A DNA stretch of 7,778 nucleotides from JBHIFE01 sp046760985 (GCA_046760985.1 JBHIFE010000065.1:1-7778), one strand, 5' to 3'. Numbered from the stretch's first letter, positions 1-6,973 are shown. Translations and numbers: made by a program. The notes: a model not told the origin generated them from the letters alone.

Positions 1-1593
1 ATTCTGGTGCGCCATGAGCAGGGTGCGGCTCATGCTGCTGATGGCTACGCCCGGGCTACGGGAAAGGTGGGGGTATGCCTAGCTACTTCCGGTCCCGGCG
101 CCACCAATCTGGTAACCGGAATTGCCAACGCCCACCTTGATTCAGTCCCGATGGTAGCTATCACCGGCGAGGTAGCCCGACCTTTCATTGGTAAAGATGC
201 CTTCCAGGAAACAGACATTACCGGTATCACGCTACCCATTACCAAGCATAACTATCTTGTCCTTGATGTAGGTTCACTGGCTAAAGCGGTTAAGGAAGCT
301 TTCTACCTAGCTAGTAGTGGTCGTCCCGGACCGATACTTATTGATATACCACGAGACGTCTTTATGGAGCAGACAGAATTCCACTATCCAAGCAAGGTAG
401 AGCTGCCCGGTTATAAGCCAACGCTTCAGGGACACCCGGCACAGATTAAGAAGGCAGCCAAACTTATTAATGAAGCTGAGCGACCTATTGTTTTTGCTGG
501 TAGAGGAGTGATTATCTCCAAGGCACACGAGGAACTGAAGCAACTAGTAGAAGTAGCGCAAATACCGGTGGTTACTACTTTACTGGGTATCGGTTGTTTC
601 CCACAGAGTCATGTTCTCAGTTATGGTATGGTGGGTATGCATGGCACGGCTTATGCTAATTTGGCGGTTAATGAGGCTGACCTGATTATTGCCGCCGGGA
701 TGAGGTTTGATGATAGGTTTACCGGCAGAGTAAGCGCCTTTGCCCCTCATACCCCTATTATCCATATTGATATTGACCCTGCTGAGATTGGTAAAAACGT
801 GCGCGTCGATGTACCGATAGTTGGCGATGTTAAGATGGTTCTTCAGGTATTAAATAAACTAATTACCCCCGCCAAGCATATTAAGTGGATTAGACAGCTT
901 GATGACTTGCGGAGGGAGCATCCCTCAGTGGAAATCAGAGATACTGACGGACTCCTGCCCCAGTATGTGGTTAGTAAGCTATATGAGATAACCAAAGGAG
1001 AAGCTATTATTGTTACCGGAGTCGGGCAGAACCAGATGTGGGCGGCTCAACATTACTGCTATAATAAGCCAAATAGCCTGATTTCATCGGGTGGGCTTGG
1101 AGCTATGGGCTTTGGCTTGCCAGCAGCTATGGGCGCTAAGATAGGTTGCCCCGATAGGGACGTTTGGTTAATTGATGGCGATGGTAGCTTTCAGATGACG
1201 ATACAGGAGCTAGCTACAATAGTTCAGGATAATATTGCGGTCAAGATAGCCATTTTAAATAATGGCTATCTGGGAATGGTTAGGCAGTGGCAGGAATTGT
1301 TCTACGGGAAACGATATGTAGCCTCCCCCTTGTCCTGTCCCGACTTTGTTAAGATTGCTGAAGGATATCGTCTTCCCGGGATAAGGGTTACTCGCAGAGA
1401 AGAAGTGGTACCGGCTATTGAGAAAGCCATGGAGCACCAAGGTCCTTTTCTGATAGACTTTAAGGTGGAACCGGAGGAGAACGTCTTTCCTATTGTACCT
1501 CCTGGTGCAGCTCTAACTGAAACCCTTGAAGAACCCAAGAAAATAGTGAAAGTCATCTCCGATTCCGCTAAGCTTCCGGTGAGCAATATCTAG
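1..1593 (+). CDS. ilvB: Acetohydroxyacid synthase, large catalytic subunit (5' truncated)
   Basis: This ThDP- and FAD-dependent enzyme condenses two pyruvates to acetolactate, or pyruvate with 2-oxobutyrate to acetohydroxybutyrate, the first common step of valine, leucine and isoleucine synthesis. The frame is open from base 1 (Ile-Leu-Val-Arg-His-Glu-Gln). The GTG at position 7 is an internal Val, so the true start lies left of the window. From the usual family length, roughly 45 N-terminal residues are missing and 530 are visible. The Glu at 16-18 lies in RHEQGAAHAADGYAR and is the conserved Glu that activates ThDP. The ThDP/Mg motif runs from GDGSF (1177-1191) to Asn-Asn (1258-1263). It is followed by GMVRQWQELFY, whose Trp at 1288-1290 matches the herbicide- and substrate-pocket Trp of the family. 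The C-terminus looks complete. ilvN follows after 19 bases, as expected for a holoenzyme operon. The family call is very secure; a catabolic acetolactate synthase is unlikely given the ilvN neighbour. Confidence 0.97.
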   Translation: MLVRHEQGAAHAADGYARATGKVGVCLATSGPGATNLVTGIANAHLDSVPMVAITGEVARPFIGKDAFQETDITGITLPITKHNYLVLDVGSLAKAVKEAFYLASSGRPGPILIDIPRDVFMEQTEFHYPSKVELPGYKPTLQGHPAQIKKAAKLINEAERPIVFAGRGVIISKAHEELKQLVEVAQIPVVTTLLGIGCFPQSHVLSYGMVGMHGTAYANLAVNEADLIIAAGMRFDDRFTGRVSAFAPHTPIIHIDIDPAEIGKNVRVDVPIVGDVKMVLQVLNKLITPAKHIKWIRQLDDLRREHPSVEIRDTDGLLPQYVVSKLYEITKGEAIIVTGVGQNQMWAAQHYCYNKPNSLISSGGLGAMGFGLPAAMGAKIGCPDRDVWLIDGDGSFQMTIQELATIVQDNIAVKIAILNNGYLGMVRQWQELFYGKRYVASPLSCPDFVKIAEGYRLPGIRVTRREEVVPAIEKAMEHQGPFLIDFKVEPEENVFPIVPPGAALTETLEEPKKIVKVISDSAKLPVSNI

Positions 1594-1612
1594 TCCAGAA
1601 TAAGGTGATAAT

Positions 1613-2158
1613 ATGACGGTAACAAAGCACACTATAGTTGCTCTGGTAGAAGATAAACCCGGGGTACTTAACCGAGTGGCAAGTCTTTTCCGAAGGCGTG
1701 GCTTCAACATTGAAAGTATTGCCGTGGGGCATAGTGAAATACCTCATTTATCCCGGATGACTATTGTCGTCAATGGCCCAGCCGCGATGGTGGAACAGGT
1801 TAGGAAGCAACTGGACAAGGTTGTGGATGTGGTCAAGGCGGTTGACATTACCGGGGATAATATCACTGCTCGGGAACTAGCCTTGATAAAAGTGAAGGCT
1901 ACCTCGGCTACCCGCAGTGAGATTATTGAGATTGTGGACATATTCAGAGCCAACATAGTGGATGTTGCTTCTGATTCACTAATAATTGAGATTACCGGGG
2001 ATGAGGATAAAGTTGATTCCTTATTAAATTTGCTCCGTGGCTTTGGCATCAAGGAGATAGCCAGAACCGGTCGCATAGCTATGTTGCGGGGAAGTGCAGG
2101 GCAGCTACCGGCAGAAGGAAAGCAATCTAAGAGTAGCAAAAGACAAAAAACATCCTGA
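1613..2158 (+). CDS. ilvN: Acetohydroxyacid synthase, small regulatory subunit
   Basis: This is the regulatory subunit that binds IlvB, raises its activity and confers feedback inhibition by valine or leucine. The 181-residue product begins with an ACT domain (about residues 6-80, containing VEDKPGVLNRVASLFRRRGF and SRMTIVV). The second ferredoxin-like domain of the AHAS small subunit (about 88-160) ends in ARTGRIAMLRG. Gly17 and Asn32 align with Gly14 and Asn29 of E. coli IlvH, residues tied to valine binding, so the enzyme is probably feedback-sensitive (inference). The ATG at 1613 has AAGGTG at 1602-1607 upstream. After the conserved end there is a Lys/Ser/Gln-rich tail of about 20 residues (GKQSKSSKRQKTS at the terminus), which makes the protein somewhat longer than the usual 160-170 residues. 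The symbol ilvH would be equally valid. Confidence 0.96.
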   Translation: MTVTKHTIVALVEDKPGVLNRVASLFRRRGFNIESIAVGHSEIPHLSRMTIVVNGPAAMVEQVRKQLDKVVDVVKAVDITGDNITARELALIKVKATSATRSEIIEIVDIFRANIVDVASDSLIIEITGDEDKVDSLLNLLRGFGIKEIARTGRIAMLRGSAGQLPAEGKQSKSSKRQKTS

Positions 2159-2203
2159 TAGATAATCTCATTCACCTGCTGATAAGCGTGAAAAAATTAA
2201 TAT

Positions 2204-2213
2204 AGAGGAGGTG
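2204..2213 (+). promoter_or_regulatory. Strong ribosome binding site for ilvC
   Basis: AGAGGAGGTG is a near-perfect complement to the 3' end of 16S rRNA. It ends seven bases before the TTG at 2221 and supports that rare start codon, since no ATG or GTG fits the conserved N-terminus. It lies in the 62-base gap between ilvN and ilvC. I see no promoter or attenuator hairpin in that gap. Confidence 0.85.
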
Positions 2214-2220
2214 TTACATT

Positions 2221-3213
2221 TTGGCTAAGATATACTATGACAAAGATGCCAACCTAGATTTACTTAAAGGAAAGGTAATGGGCATTATCGGTTTTGGTAG
2301 TCAGGGACATGCCCAAGCTCAAAATCTTAGGGATAGTGGCTGTCAGGTAATTGTAGCTGAAGCTAAAGGAAGTCAGGGTTGGCGAAATGCTGAAGCTGCC
2401 GGCTTCAAGGTAGTAAACGCGGCGGAAGCCGCTAAGGAAGCCGATATTATAATGATGTTGGCTCCTGACATGTTGCACCGAACTATCTATAACGAGTCCA
2501 TAGAAAAGGGATTAGCCCCAGGTAATATGTTGATGGTGGCTCATGGTTTCAGCATCCATTTTGGGCAGGTTGTCCCGCCACCGGACATTGATGTTACCAT
2601 GATAGCTCCCAAAGCCCCCGGTCACCGCATGCGAGAGCTTTACACTGAAGGTGTAGGAGTTCCGGCACTAATTGCTGTTCATCAAGATGCTACCGGTAAA
2701 GCCAGAGATATGGCTCTTGCCTATGCCAAGGGCATCGGCTGCTCCCGTGCCGGGGTCATAGAAACAACCTTCGCTGAAGAGACTGAGACTGACCTCTTTG
2801 GTGAACAAACCGTGCTCTGTGGTGGGGTCTCATCTTTGATAAAGGCTGGATTTGAAATACTGGTTGAAGCTGGCTATCAGCCGGAGATAGCTTACTTTGA
2901 GGTCTTGCATGAGCTTAAACTCATCGTTGACCTGATTCAGCAAGGTGGTCTGGGTTACATGCGCTACTCAGTCAGTGATACCGCTGAGTATGGCGATTAT
3001 ACCCGGGGACCTCGGGTTATTGATGAAATGGTTAGGGATGAGATGAGACAAATCTTGGCCGAGGTTCAGGATGGTAGCTTTGCCAAAGAGTGGATTCTGG
3101 AAAACCAGGCGGGTCGCCCGGTTTACAATGCTCTAAAGCGTATGGATGAAGAACACCCCATTGAGCTGGTGGGCAGAGAACTACGCCAAATGATGCCCTG
3201 GCTTAAGGGTTAA
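2221..3213 (+). CDS. ilvC: Ketol-acid reductoisomerase, class I (short form)
   Basis: This enzyme isomerises and reduces acetolactate or acetohydroxybutyrate to the dihydroxy acids, the second common step of the pathway, with Mg2+ and NAD(P)H. The 330-residue length is that of class I enzymes. The N-terminal Rossmann domain carries GFGSQGHAQAQNLRDSG. The knotted C-terminal domain carries the metal ligands Asp191 and Glu195 in ETETDLFGEQ, and the catalytic His is at 108 in AHGFSIHFG. Translation starts at TTG 2221, giving MAKIYYDKDA, the usual family start, behind a strong ribosome binding site. Oddly, the cofactor loop after the second beta strand reads VIVAEAKGSQGW (residues 43-54). From memory, NADPH-dependent relatives have an Arg-Lys-Gly-Ser-x-Ser pattern, so the Arg is Ala here, the residue before it is Glu, and the second Ser is Gly. 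This may mean NADH use (inference). Confidence 0.97.
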   Translation: MAKIYYDKDANLDLLKGKVMGIIGFGSQGHAQAQNLRDSGCQVIVAEAKGSQGWRNAEAAGFKVVNAAEAAKEADIIMMLAPDMLHRTIYNESIEKGLAPGNMLMVAHGFSIHFGQVVPPPDIDVTMIAPKAPGHRMRELYTEGVGVPALIAVHQDATGKARDMALAYAKGIGCSRAGVIETTFAEETETDLFGEQTVLCGGVSSLIKAGFEILVEAGYQPEIAYFEVLHELKLIVDLIQQGGLGYMRYSVSDTAEYGDYTRGPRVIDEMVRDEMRQILAEVQDGSFAKEWILENQAGRPVYNALKRMDEEHPIELVGRELRQMMPWLKG

Positions 3214-3256
3214 GACGGACATTAACAGGTAATTAGTAAGCTGTTCTGTTGGAAAT

Positions 3257-3263
3257 AGGGGAG
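3257..3263 (+). promoter_or_regulatory. Ribosome binding site that decides the leuA start
   Basis: AGGGGAG lies just upstream of the ATG at 3267. The in-frame TTG at 3249 would add six residues (MEIGEN) but has no purine-rich site before it, and family members typically begin close to the FDTTLRDGEQ motif. I therefore choose the ATG. The spacing of three to four bases is short but acceptable. Confidence 0.65.
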
Positions 3264-3266
3264 AAT

Positions 3267-4787
3267 ATGGACAGAGTAATAATTTTTGATACCACTTTGC
3301 GGGATGGGGAGCAGGCAGCCGGCGGAACCTTAAACATCCAGGAGAAACTGGAGATAGCTAGGCAGCTGGAGAAGCTCGGTGTAGATGTTATTGAGGCTGG
3401 CTTTCCTATCAGTTCTCCGGGTGACTTTGAGGCGGTGAGTCGTATCGCCCGGGAGATCCGTGGCTCAACAATTTGTGCCCTGGCTCGGGCTCACCCCAAC
3501 GATATTGACCGAGCTTGGGAAGCAGTCAGGGAGGCTGAGCACCCACGCATTCATACTTTTTTGTCAGCTTCGGAGATACACCGGGTTTACCAATTGAAGA
3601 AGAGCCGGGAAGAGATTCTGCAATTGTCCCGGGAGATGGTAGCCCGGGCGAAGAAGTACACCGATGATGTAGAGTTCTCACCGATGGATGCCAGCCGAGC
3701 TGAGCCGGAGTATATCTATCAAATTCTGGAAGCAGCTATTGACGCCGGGGCTAATACGGTGAATATTCCTGATACTGTAGGCTATGCTATTCCTAACGAG
3801 TTCGGTAACCTCATTGAGGGAATTCTACAAAACGTACCCAATATAAGCCGGGCGGTAATTAGCGTTCATTGCCATAATGACCTGGGTCTAGCTGTAGCTA
3901 ATAGTTTAGAATCACTCAAGCGGGGGGCTAGGCAGGTTGAGTGCACTATTAATGGCATTGGGGAAAGAGCAGGTAATGCCTCGCTTGAAGAAATTGTGAT
4001 GGCTATTAAGACTCGTGGCGACTTTTTTAACCTGACGACTAATATTGATACCAGGCAAATTTACAAGACCAGCCGACTGGTAAGCGAGTTAACCGGTTTT
4101 TTGGTTCAACCCAATAAGGCTATCGTCGGTGCTAATGCTTTTCGCCATGAGTCAGGGATACATCAGGATGGTGTCATCAAGATGCCAATAACCTACGAAA
4201 TAATTGACCCCAGAGCCGTAGGCATACCAGCCAGCACCTTGGTGCTGGGTAAGCTTAGCGGTCGGCATGCCTTTAAAGAACGCCTGGCAGAGCTCGGTTA
4301 CAGCTTAAGTGATACTGATTTTAACCGTGTCTTTCTAGCCTTCAAAGAGCTAGCTGATAAAAAGAAGGAAGTCACCGATAAGGATATTGAATCCCTTGTT
4401 GCTGAGGAGTTGCGCACCGTAACCGAGGTCTATCACCTCGACCGCGTTCAGGTGTCCTGTGGAGATAGAGGCATTCCTACTGCCTCGGTGGTGCTTATTA
4501 CTCCTGATGGTCAGACTCAAGCCGACGCTGCTTTAGGCACCGGTCCTGTGGATGCGGTATATAAGGCAATTAACAAGGTGGTGGGAGTTCCCAATAGCCT
4601 CATTGAGTTTAGTGTTAAATCAGTCACTGAAGGTATTGATGCTATTGGTGAGGTGCTGATTAGGATAGAAAGCGACGGTATAACCTATACCGGACGAGGA
4701 GCTGATACCGATATTATCGTCGCCAGTGCTAAAGCTTATATGAATGCCCTTAATAGATTACTAGCTGCCAAGAGAGGAACCAGGTAG
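3267..4787 (+). CDS. leuA: 2-isopropylmalate synthase
   Basis: LeuA condenses acetyl-CoA with 2-ketoisovalerate, the committed step of leucine synthesis. The 506-residue protein has the HMGL-like TIM barrel first: FDTTLRDGEQ (residues 7-16, with metal ligand Asp13), the metal-binding VHCHNDLG (His201 and His203), and the glycine-rich GIGERAGN (230-237). The linker region with HESGIHQDG follows. The C-terminal alpha/beta regulatory domain (roughly 380-500) is present, so leucine feedback inhibition is likely. The start at ATG 3267 is preferred over TTG 3249 because of the ribosome binding site and the conserved N-terminus. The gene lies 53 bases after ilvC and 8 bases before the MgtC-like gene, within the same operon. 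Citramalate synthase (CimA) is a close paralogue with a similar layout, but the overall sequence and the neighbouring leuC fit LeuA better. Confidence 0.94.
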   Translation: MDRVIIFDTTLRDGEQAAGGTLNIQEKLEIARQLEKLGVDVIEAGFPISSPGDFEAVSRIAREIRGSTICALARAHPNDIDRAWEAVREAEHPRIHTFLSASEIHRVYQLKKSREEILQLSREMVARAKKYTDDVEFSPMDASRAEPEYIYQILEAAIDAGANTVNIPDTVGYAIPNEFGNLIEGILQNVPNISRAVISVHCHNDLGLAVANSLESLKRGARQVECTINGIGERAGNASLEEIVMAIKTRGDFFNLTTNIDTRQIYKTSRLVSELTGFLVQPNKAIVGANAFRHESGIHQDGVIKMPITYEIIDPRAVGIPASTLVLGKLSGRHAFKERLAELGYSLSDTDFNRVFLAFKELADKKKEVTDKDIESLVAEELRTVTEVYHLDRVQVSCGDRGIPTASVVLITPDGQTQADAALGTGPVDAVYKAINKVVGVPNSLIEFSVKSVTEGIDAIGEVLIRIESDGITYTGRGADTDIIVASAKAYMNALNRLLAAKRGTR

Positions 4788-4795
4788 GTGCCACA

Positions 4796-5197
4796 ATGGG
4801 AACTGAAGTGGAGATGATTCTGCGTCTTCTGTTGGCAGCAGCCCTTGGCGCTATCATTGGCTATCAGCGGGAAAGAGCCGGTAAGCCGGCTGGACTAAGA
4901 ACGCACATTCTTATCTGTGTCGGTGCTGCCCTGTTTACTGTAGCTTCTATATATGGTTTTGGAGCTACCGGTGAGACAGCTAGGGTTGCCGCTGGAGTGG
5001 TGGCTGGAGTTGGCTTTCTTGGGGCTGGTGCTATTATACGCGGTGGTGAAGGTATCGTCGCCGGACTGACCACAGCCGCTACTATATGGGCGGTAGCTGG
5101 TATCGGACTGGCGGTTGGGGCGGGACTGTATCTGCTCTCGGCAGTTACCACAGCCATCGTATTAGTTGTATTATTTCTCCCTCGTCATATTCGGTGA
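4796..5197 (+). CDS. Short MgtC/SapB-family membrane protein
   Basis: This 133-residue, very hydrophobic protein has the core MgtC/SapB pattern: a first membrane segment (about 8-23), then the cytoplasmic motif YQRERAGKPAGLRTHIL. Further segments lie at about 38-55, 64-81 (with GVGFLGAGAIIRGG), 86-105 (with GLTTAATIWAVAGIG) and 108-128. It stops just after the fifth segment (PRHIR), so it lacks the C-terminal ACT-like cytoplasmic domain of full MgtC (about 215-230 residues). Short members of this kind are known, and I found no frameshift that would restore a tail. Family members are linked to magnesium homeostasis and to modulation of other membrane proteins, and their transport role is disputed. 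The ATG at 4796 has only a weak GGTG-type site before it. A second in-frame ATG at 4814 would drop six residues. The position between leuA and leuC suggests co-transcription with the leucine genes, but no functional link is visible. Confidence 0.9.
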   Translation: MGTEVEMILRLLLAAALGAIIGYQRERAGKPAGLRTHILICVGAALFTVASIYGFGATGETARVAAGVVAGVGFLGAGAIIRGGEGIVAGLTTAATIWAVAGIGLAVGAGLYLLSAVTTAIVLVVLFLPRHIR

Positions 5198-5232
5198 GAG
5201 CCTATCTTGAGCCTAATTCTCTAGTCGTTCCA

Positions 5233-5241
5233 GGGAAGGGG
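5233..5241 (+). promoter_or_regulatory. Ribosome binding site that decides the leuC start
   Basis: GGGAAGGGG precedes TTG 5248 by six bases. The reading frame is open further upstream, to within the mgtC-like gene, but those codons encode non-conserved residues. The family N-terminus (TLAEKILAAH) begins exactly at this TTG. This fixes the start in the 50-base gap after the mgtC-like gene. Confidence 0.8.
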
Positions 5242-5247
5242 AACGCT

Positions 5248-6501
5248 TTGACTTTAGCTGAGAAAATACTTGCTGCTCATACTGATAAAGAGAAAGTAAG
5301 CCCGGGTGAATTTATCAATGTGCGGGTAGACCTGATTATGGCTAATGATATCACTGCTCCCATTGCCATCAGAGAATTCCAACGCATCGGTGTGGATAAG
5401 GTCTTTGACCCCCAAAAGGTGGTGATGGTGCCTGACCACTTTGTACCCAATAAGGATATCTCTTCCGCGGAGCAAGCTAAGCTGATGCGAGAGTTCTGCT
5501 ATGGGCATGGAACACTATATTTTGAAGCCGGTCGGATGGGAATTGAGCATGTCCTTTTACCTGAGCAGGGCTTAGTGCTCCCCGGAGAAGTAGTTATTGG
5601 GGCAGATTCGCATACCTGTACTTATGGTGCTTTAGGTGCCTTTGCTACCGGCATGGGATCAACCGATATTGCTGCCGCTATGGCGACCGGTGACATCTGG
5701 ATGAAGGTGCCATCCACGATTAAACTGATTTACCATGGCAGCCTGGGGAAATGGGTGGGGGGGAAGGACTTAATCCTTTATACTATCGGTGACATTGGTG
5801 TTGATGGCGCCTTATATTCGGTAATGGAGTTTAGCGGTGAGGCGATAGACGAGTTATCTATGGATGGACGATTTACTATGGCTAATATGGCTATTGAAGC
5901 AGGAGCTAAAACTGGTCTCTTTAGAGTAGATAATAAAACACAACTTTACATAAAGTCCAAAGCACAACGTCCCTACAATGTATATGAGCCGGATGATGAG
6001 GTTGAATATTCACAGATTATTGAATATGATATTTCCACTCTTGAGCCTCAAGTTGCCTTACCTCATTCACCGGCTAATGTTAAACCGATTAGCAGGGTAG
6101 GAGATATAGAAATTAACCAGGCAGTAATCGGCAGTTGCACCAACGGTCGCCTTGAAGATTTAAGGATTGCTGCCCAAATATTGAAAGGAAGAAAAATACA
6201 CTCAAGAGTGCGCTGCATTATTATCCCTGGCTCCCAGCAGGTATATCTTAACGCTTTAACTCAAGGACTTATCGATATATTCATTAGAGCTGGCGCTGTG
6301 GTCAGTACCCCAACCTGTGGACCCTGCCTCGGCGGTCATATGGGGGTGCTGGCTGATGGTGAACGGTGCATTTCTACCACCAACCGTAATTTTGTCGGCA
6401 GGATGGGCAGCCCCAAATCAGAGGTCTATTTGTCTAATCCGGCGGTTGCTGCCGCCAGCACTATAATCGGCAAGATTGCCAGTCCCGAGGATATAAAATA
6501 G
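5248..6501 (+). CDS. leuC: 3-isopropylmalate dehydratase (isomerase), large subunit
   Basis: LeuC, with the small subunit LeuD, interconverts 2- and 3-isopropylmalate through a dehydrated intermediate, using a [4Fe-4S] cluster. The 417-residue length is that of the compact LeuC/HacA-type subunit (about 420) found in archaea and many anaerobes, not the roughly 465-residue enterobacterial form. The cluster ligands are Cys297 in GSCTNGR and Cys357 and Cys360 in PTCGPCLGG. The substrate and aconitase-fold motifs GADSHTCTYGALGAFATGMG and KWVGGKDLILYTIGDIG are intact. TTG 5248 is chosen as the start, giving a normal N-terminus with a good ribosome binding site. A run of seven G at 5757-5763 inside the gene is a potential slippage site, but the frame is intact. 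No leuD follows in this window, so the partner must be encoded elsewhere. Members of this subgroup can also act on methylmalate/citramalate or homoaconitate, so substrate range is less certain than family. Confidence 0.93.
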   Translation: MTLAEKILAAHTDKEKVSPGEFINVRVDLIMANDITAPIAIREFQRIGVDKVFDPQKVVMVPDHFVPNKDISSAEQAKLMREFCYGHGTLYFEAGRMGIEHVLLPEQGLVLPGEVVIGADSHTCTYGALGAFATGMGSTDIAAAMATGDIWMKVPSTIKLIYHGSLGKWVGGKDLILYTIGDIGVDGALYSVMEFSGEAIDELSMDGRFTMANMAIEAGAKTGLFRVDNKTQLYIKSKAQRPYNVYEPDDEVEYSQIIEYDISTLEPQVALPHSPANVKPISRVGDIEINQAVIGSCTNGRLEDLRIAAQILKGRKIHSRVRCIIIPGSQQVYLNALTQGLIDIFIRAGAVVSTPTCGPCLGGHMGVLADGERCISTTNRNFVGRMGSPKSEVYLSNPAVAAASTIIGKIASPEDIK

Positions 6502-6505
6502 GGAT

Positions 6506-6945
6506 ATGCGGAAAAGAGACAAGAAAATTACCGACATTGAAGAAATTGAGAGGATAATAAAAAAGGCAAATACCTGCCGGATCGGCTTGGTAGATAATGA
6601 TGAACCGTATGTAGTTCCAGTGTGCTTTGGCTATGAAAGAAGTGCCCTTTACTTCCACAGTGCTTTAGAAGGAAGAAAAATAATAAGGTTTGTTTTGAAA
6701 TAGACACTGATGTGGAACTGGTGAAAACTGAGGAACCCTGCGATTGGACAATCAAATACAGGAGTGTTATTGGAGTGGGAAAAGCCTATATTCTGGAAAG
6801 TGATGAGGAGAAAACTCACGGCTTAAGGTTAATTATGAAGCAGTATTCTGAAGGTGAGTTCAGCTTTCCAAAATCAGAACTGGGCTCTGTTTCAGTGATG
6901 AGGATTGATATTGAGCGCCTTACCGGCAAGCAATCAGGGTATTAG
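6506..6945 (+). pseudogene. Pyridoxamine 5'-phosphate oxidase-like flavin-binding protein, disrupted by a frameshifting deletion
   Basis: Two frames together encode one recognisable protein of the small PPOX/NimA-like, FMN-binding split-barrel family (about 150 residues, cytosolic, cofactor-dependent reductases or oxidases of often unknown substrate). The first part runs from ATG 6506, four bases after leuC. It encodes a product with ITDIEEIERIIKKANTCRIGL, PYVVPVCFGYE and YFHSALEGRKI, then reaches a TAG at 6701. The frame one base back encodes KKNNKVCFEIDTDVELV from 6673, then CDWTIKYRSVIGVGKAY and the typical C-terminus LTGKQSGY, ending at 6945. From memory, the family has about six more residues between GRKI and the Lys-Asn-Asn-x-Val-Cys-Phe-Glu motif, so the break reads as a loss of about 19 bases rather than a one-base error. 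GTG 6712 could in principle restart translation, but the product would lack half the barrel. A sequencing or assembly artefact remains possible. Confidence 0.85.
6673..6682 (+). other. Inferred deletion junction with A-rich microhomology
   Basis: The ten bases AAGAAAAATA read in one frame as the end of the family motif Gly-Arg-Lys-Ile and, one base back, as the start of Lys-Lys-Asn-Asn. In intact relatives (from memory) these two motifs are separate and about 19 bases of coding distance apart by this reading. One remaining copy serving both motifs is what slippage or recombination between two short direct repeats would leave. The repeat copies in the ancestor are inferred. Confidence 0.55.
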
Positions 6946-6962
6946 CCTGTAATAATTCTATT

Positions 6963-6968
6963 GGGAGG
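6963..6968 (+). promoter_or_regulatory. Ribosome binding site for the MGMT-like gene
   Basis: GGGAGG ends five bases before GTG 6974 and supports this GTG as the start. It falls in the 28-base gap after the flavoprotein pseudogene, where no promoter or terminator can be recognised. Confidence 0.8.
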
Positions 6969-6973
6969 AAGCC

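Noticed and set aside
45..245. Minus-strand open frames opposite ilvB, and similar ones opposite other genes along the window
   Set aside because: They lie fully inside conserved + strand genes, have no recognisable family motifs and no plausible translation signals.
3249..3266. TTG 3249 as the start of leuA
   Set aside because: No ribosome binding site before it; ATG 3267 fits the family N-terminus and has AGGGGAG upstream.
3214..3266. Possible attenuator or terminator hairpin between ilvC and leuA (AACAG at 3224-3228 pairing CTGTT at 3241-3245)
   Set aside because: Only five weak pairs around a 12-base loop, with no T-run; typical of chance in a short gap.
5086..5247. Upstream extension of the leuC frame to GTG 5086, overlapping the mgtC-like gene
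   Set aside because: The extra 54 residues are not family-like, run over conserved mgtC codons in another frame, and TTG 5248 has a good ribosome binding site exactly at the conserved N-terminus.
6185..6682. Shared 14-mer AAGGAAGAAAAATA at 6185-6198 (in leuC) and 6669-6682 (at the flavoprotein deletion junction)
   Set aside because: Both copies encode Gly-Arg-Lys-Ile in their own proteins, and a purine-rich 14-mer repeat in this length is not surprising; the flanks do not continue the match. Worth recalling only if an assembly error is suspected.
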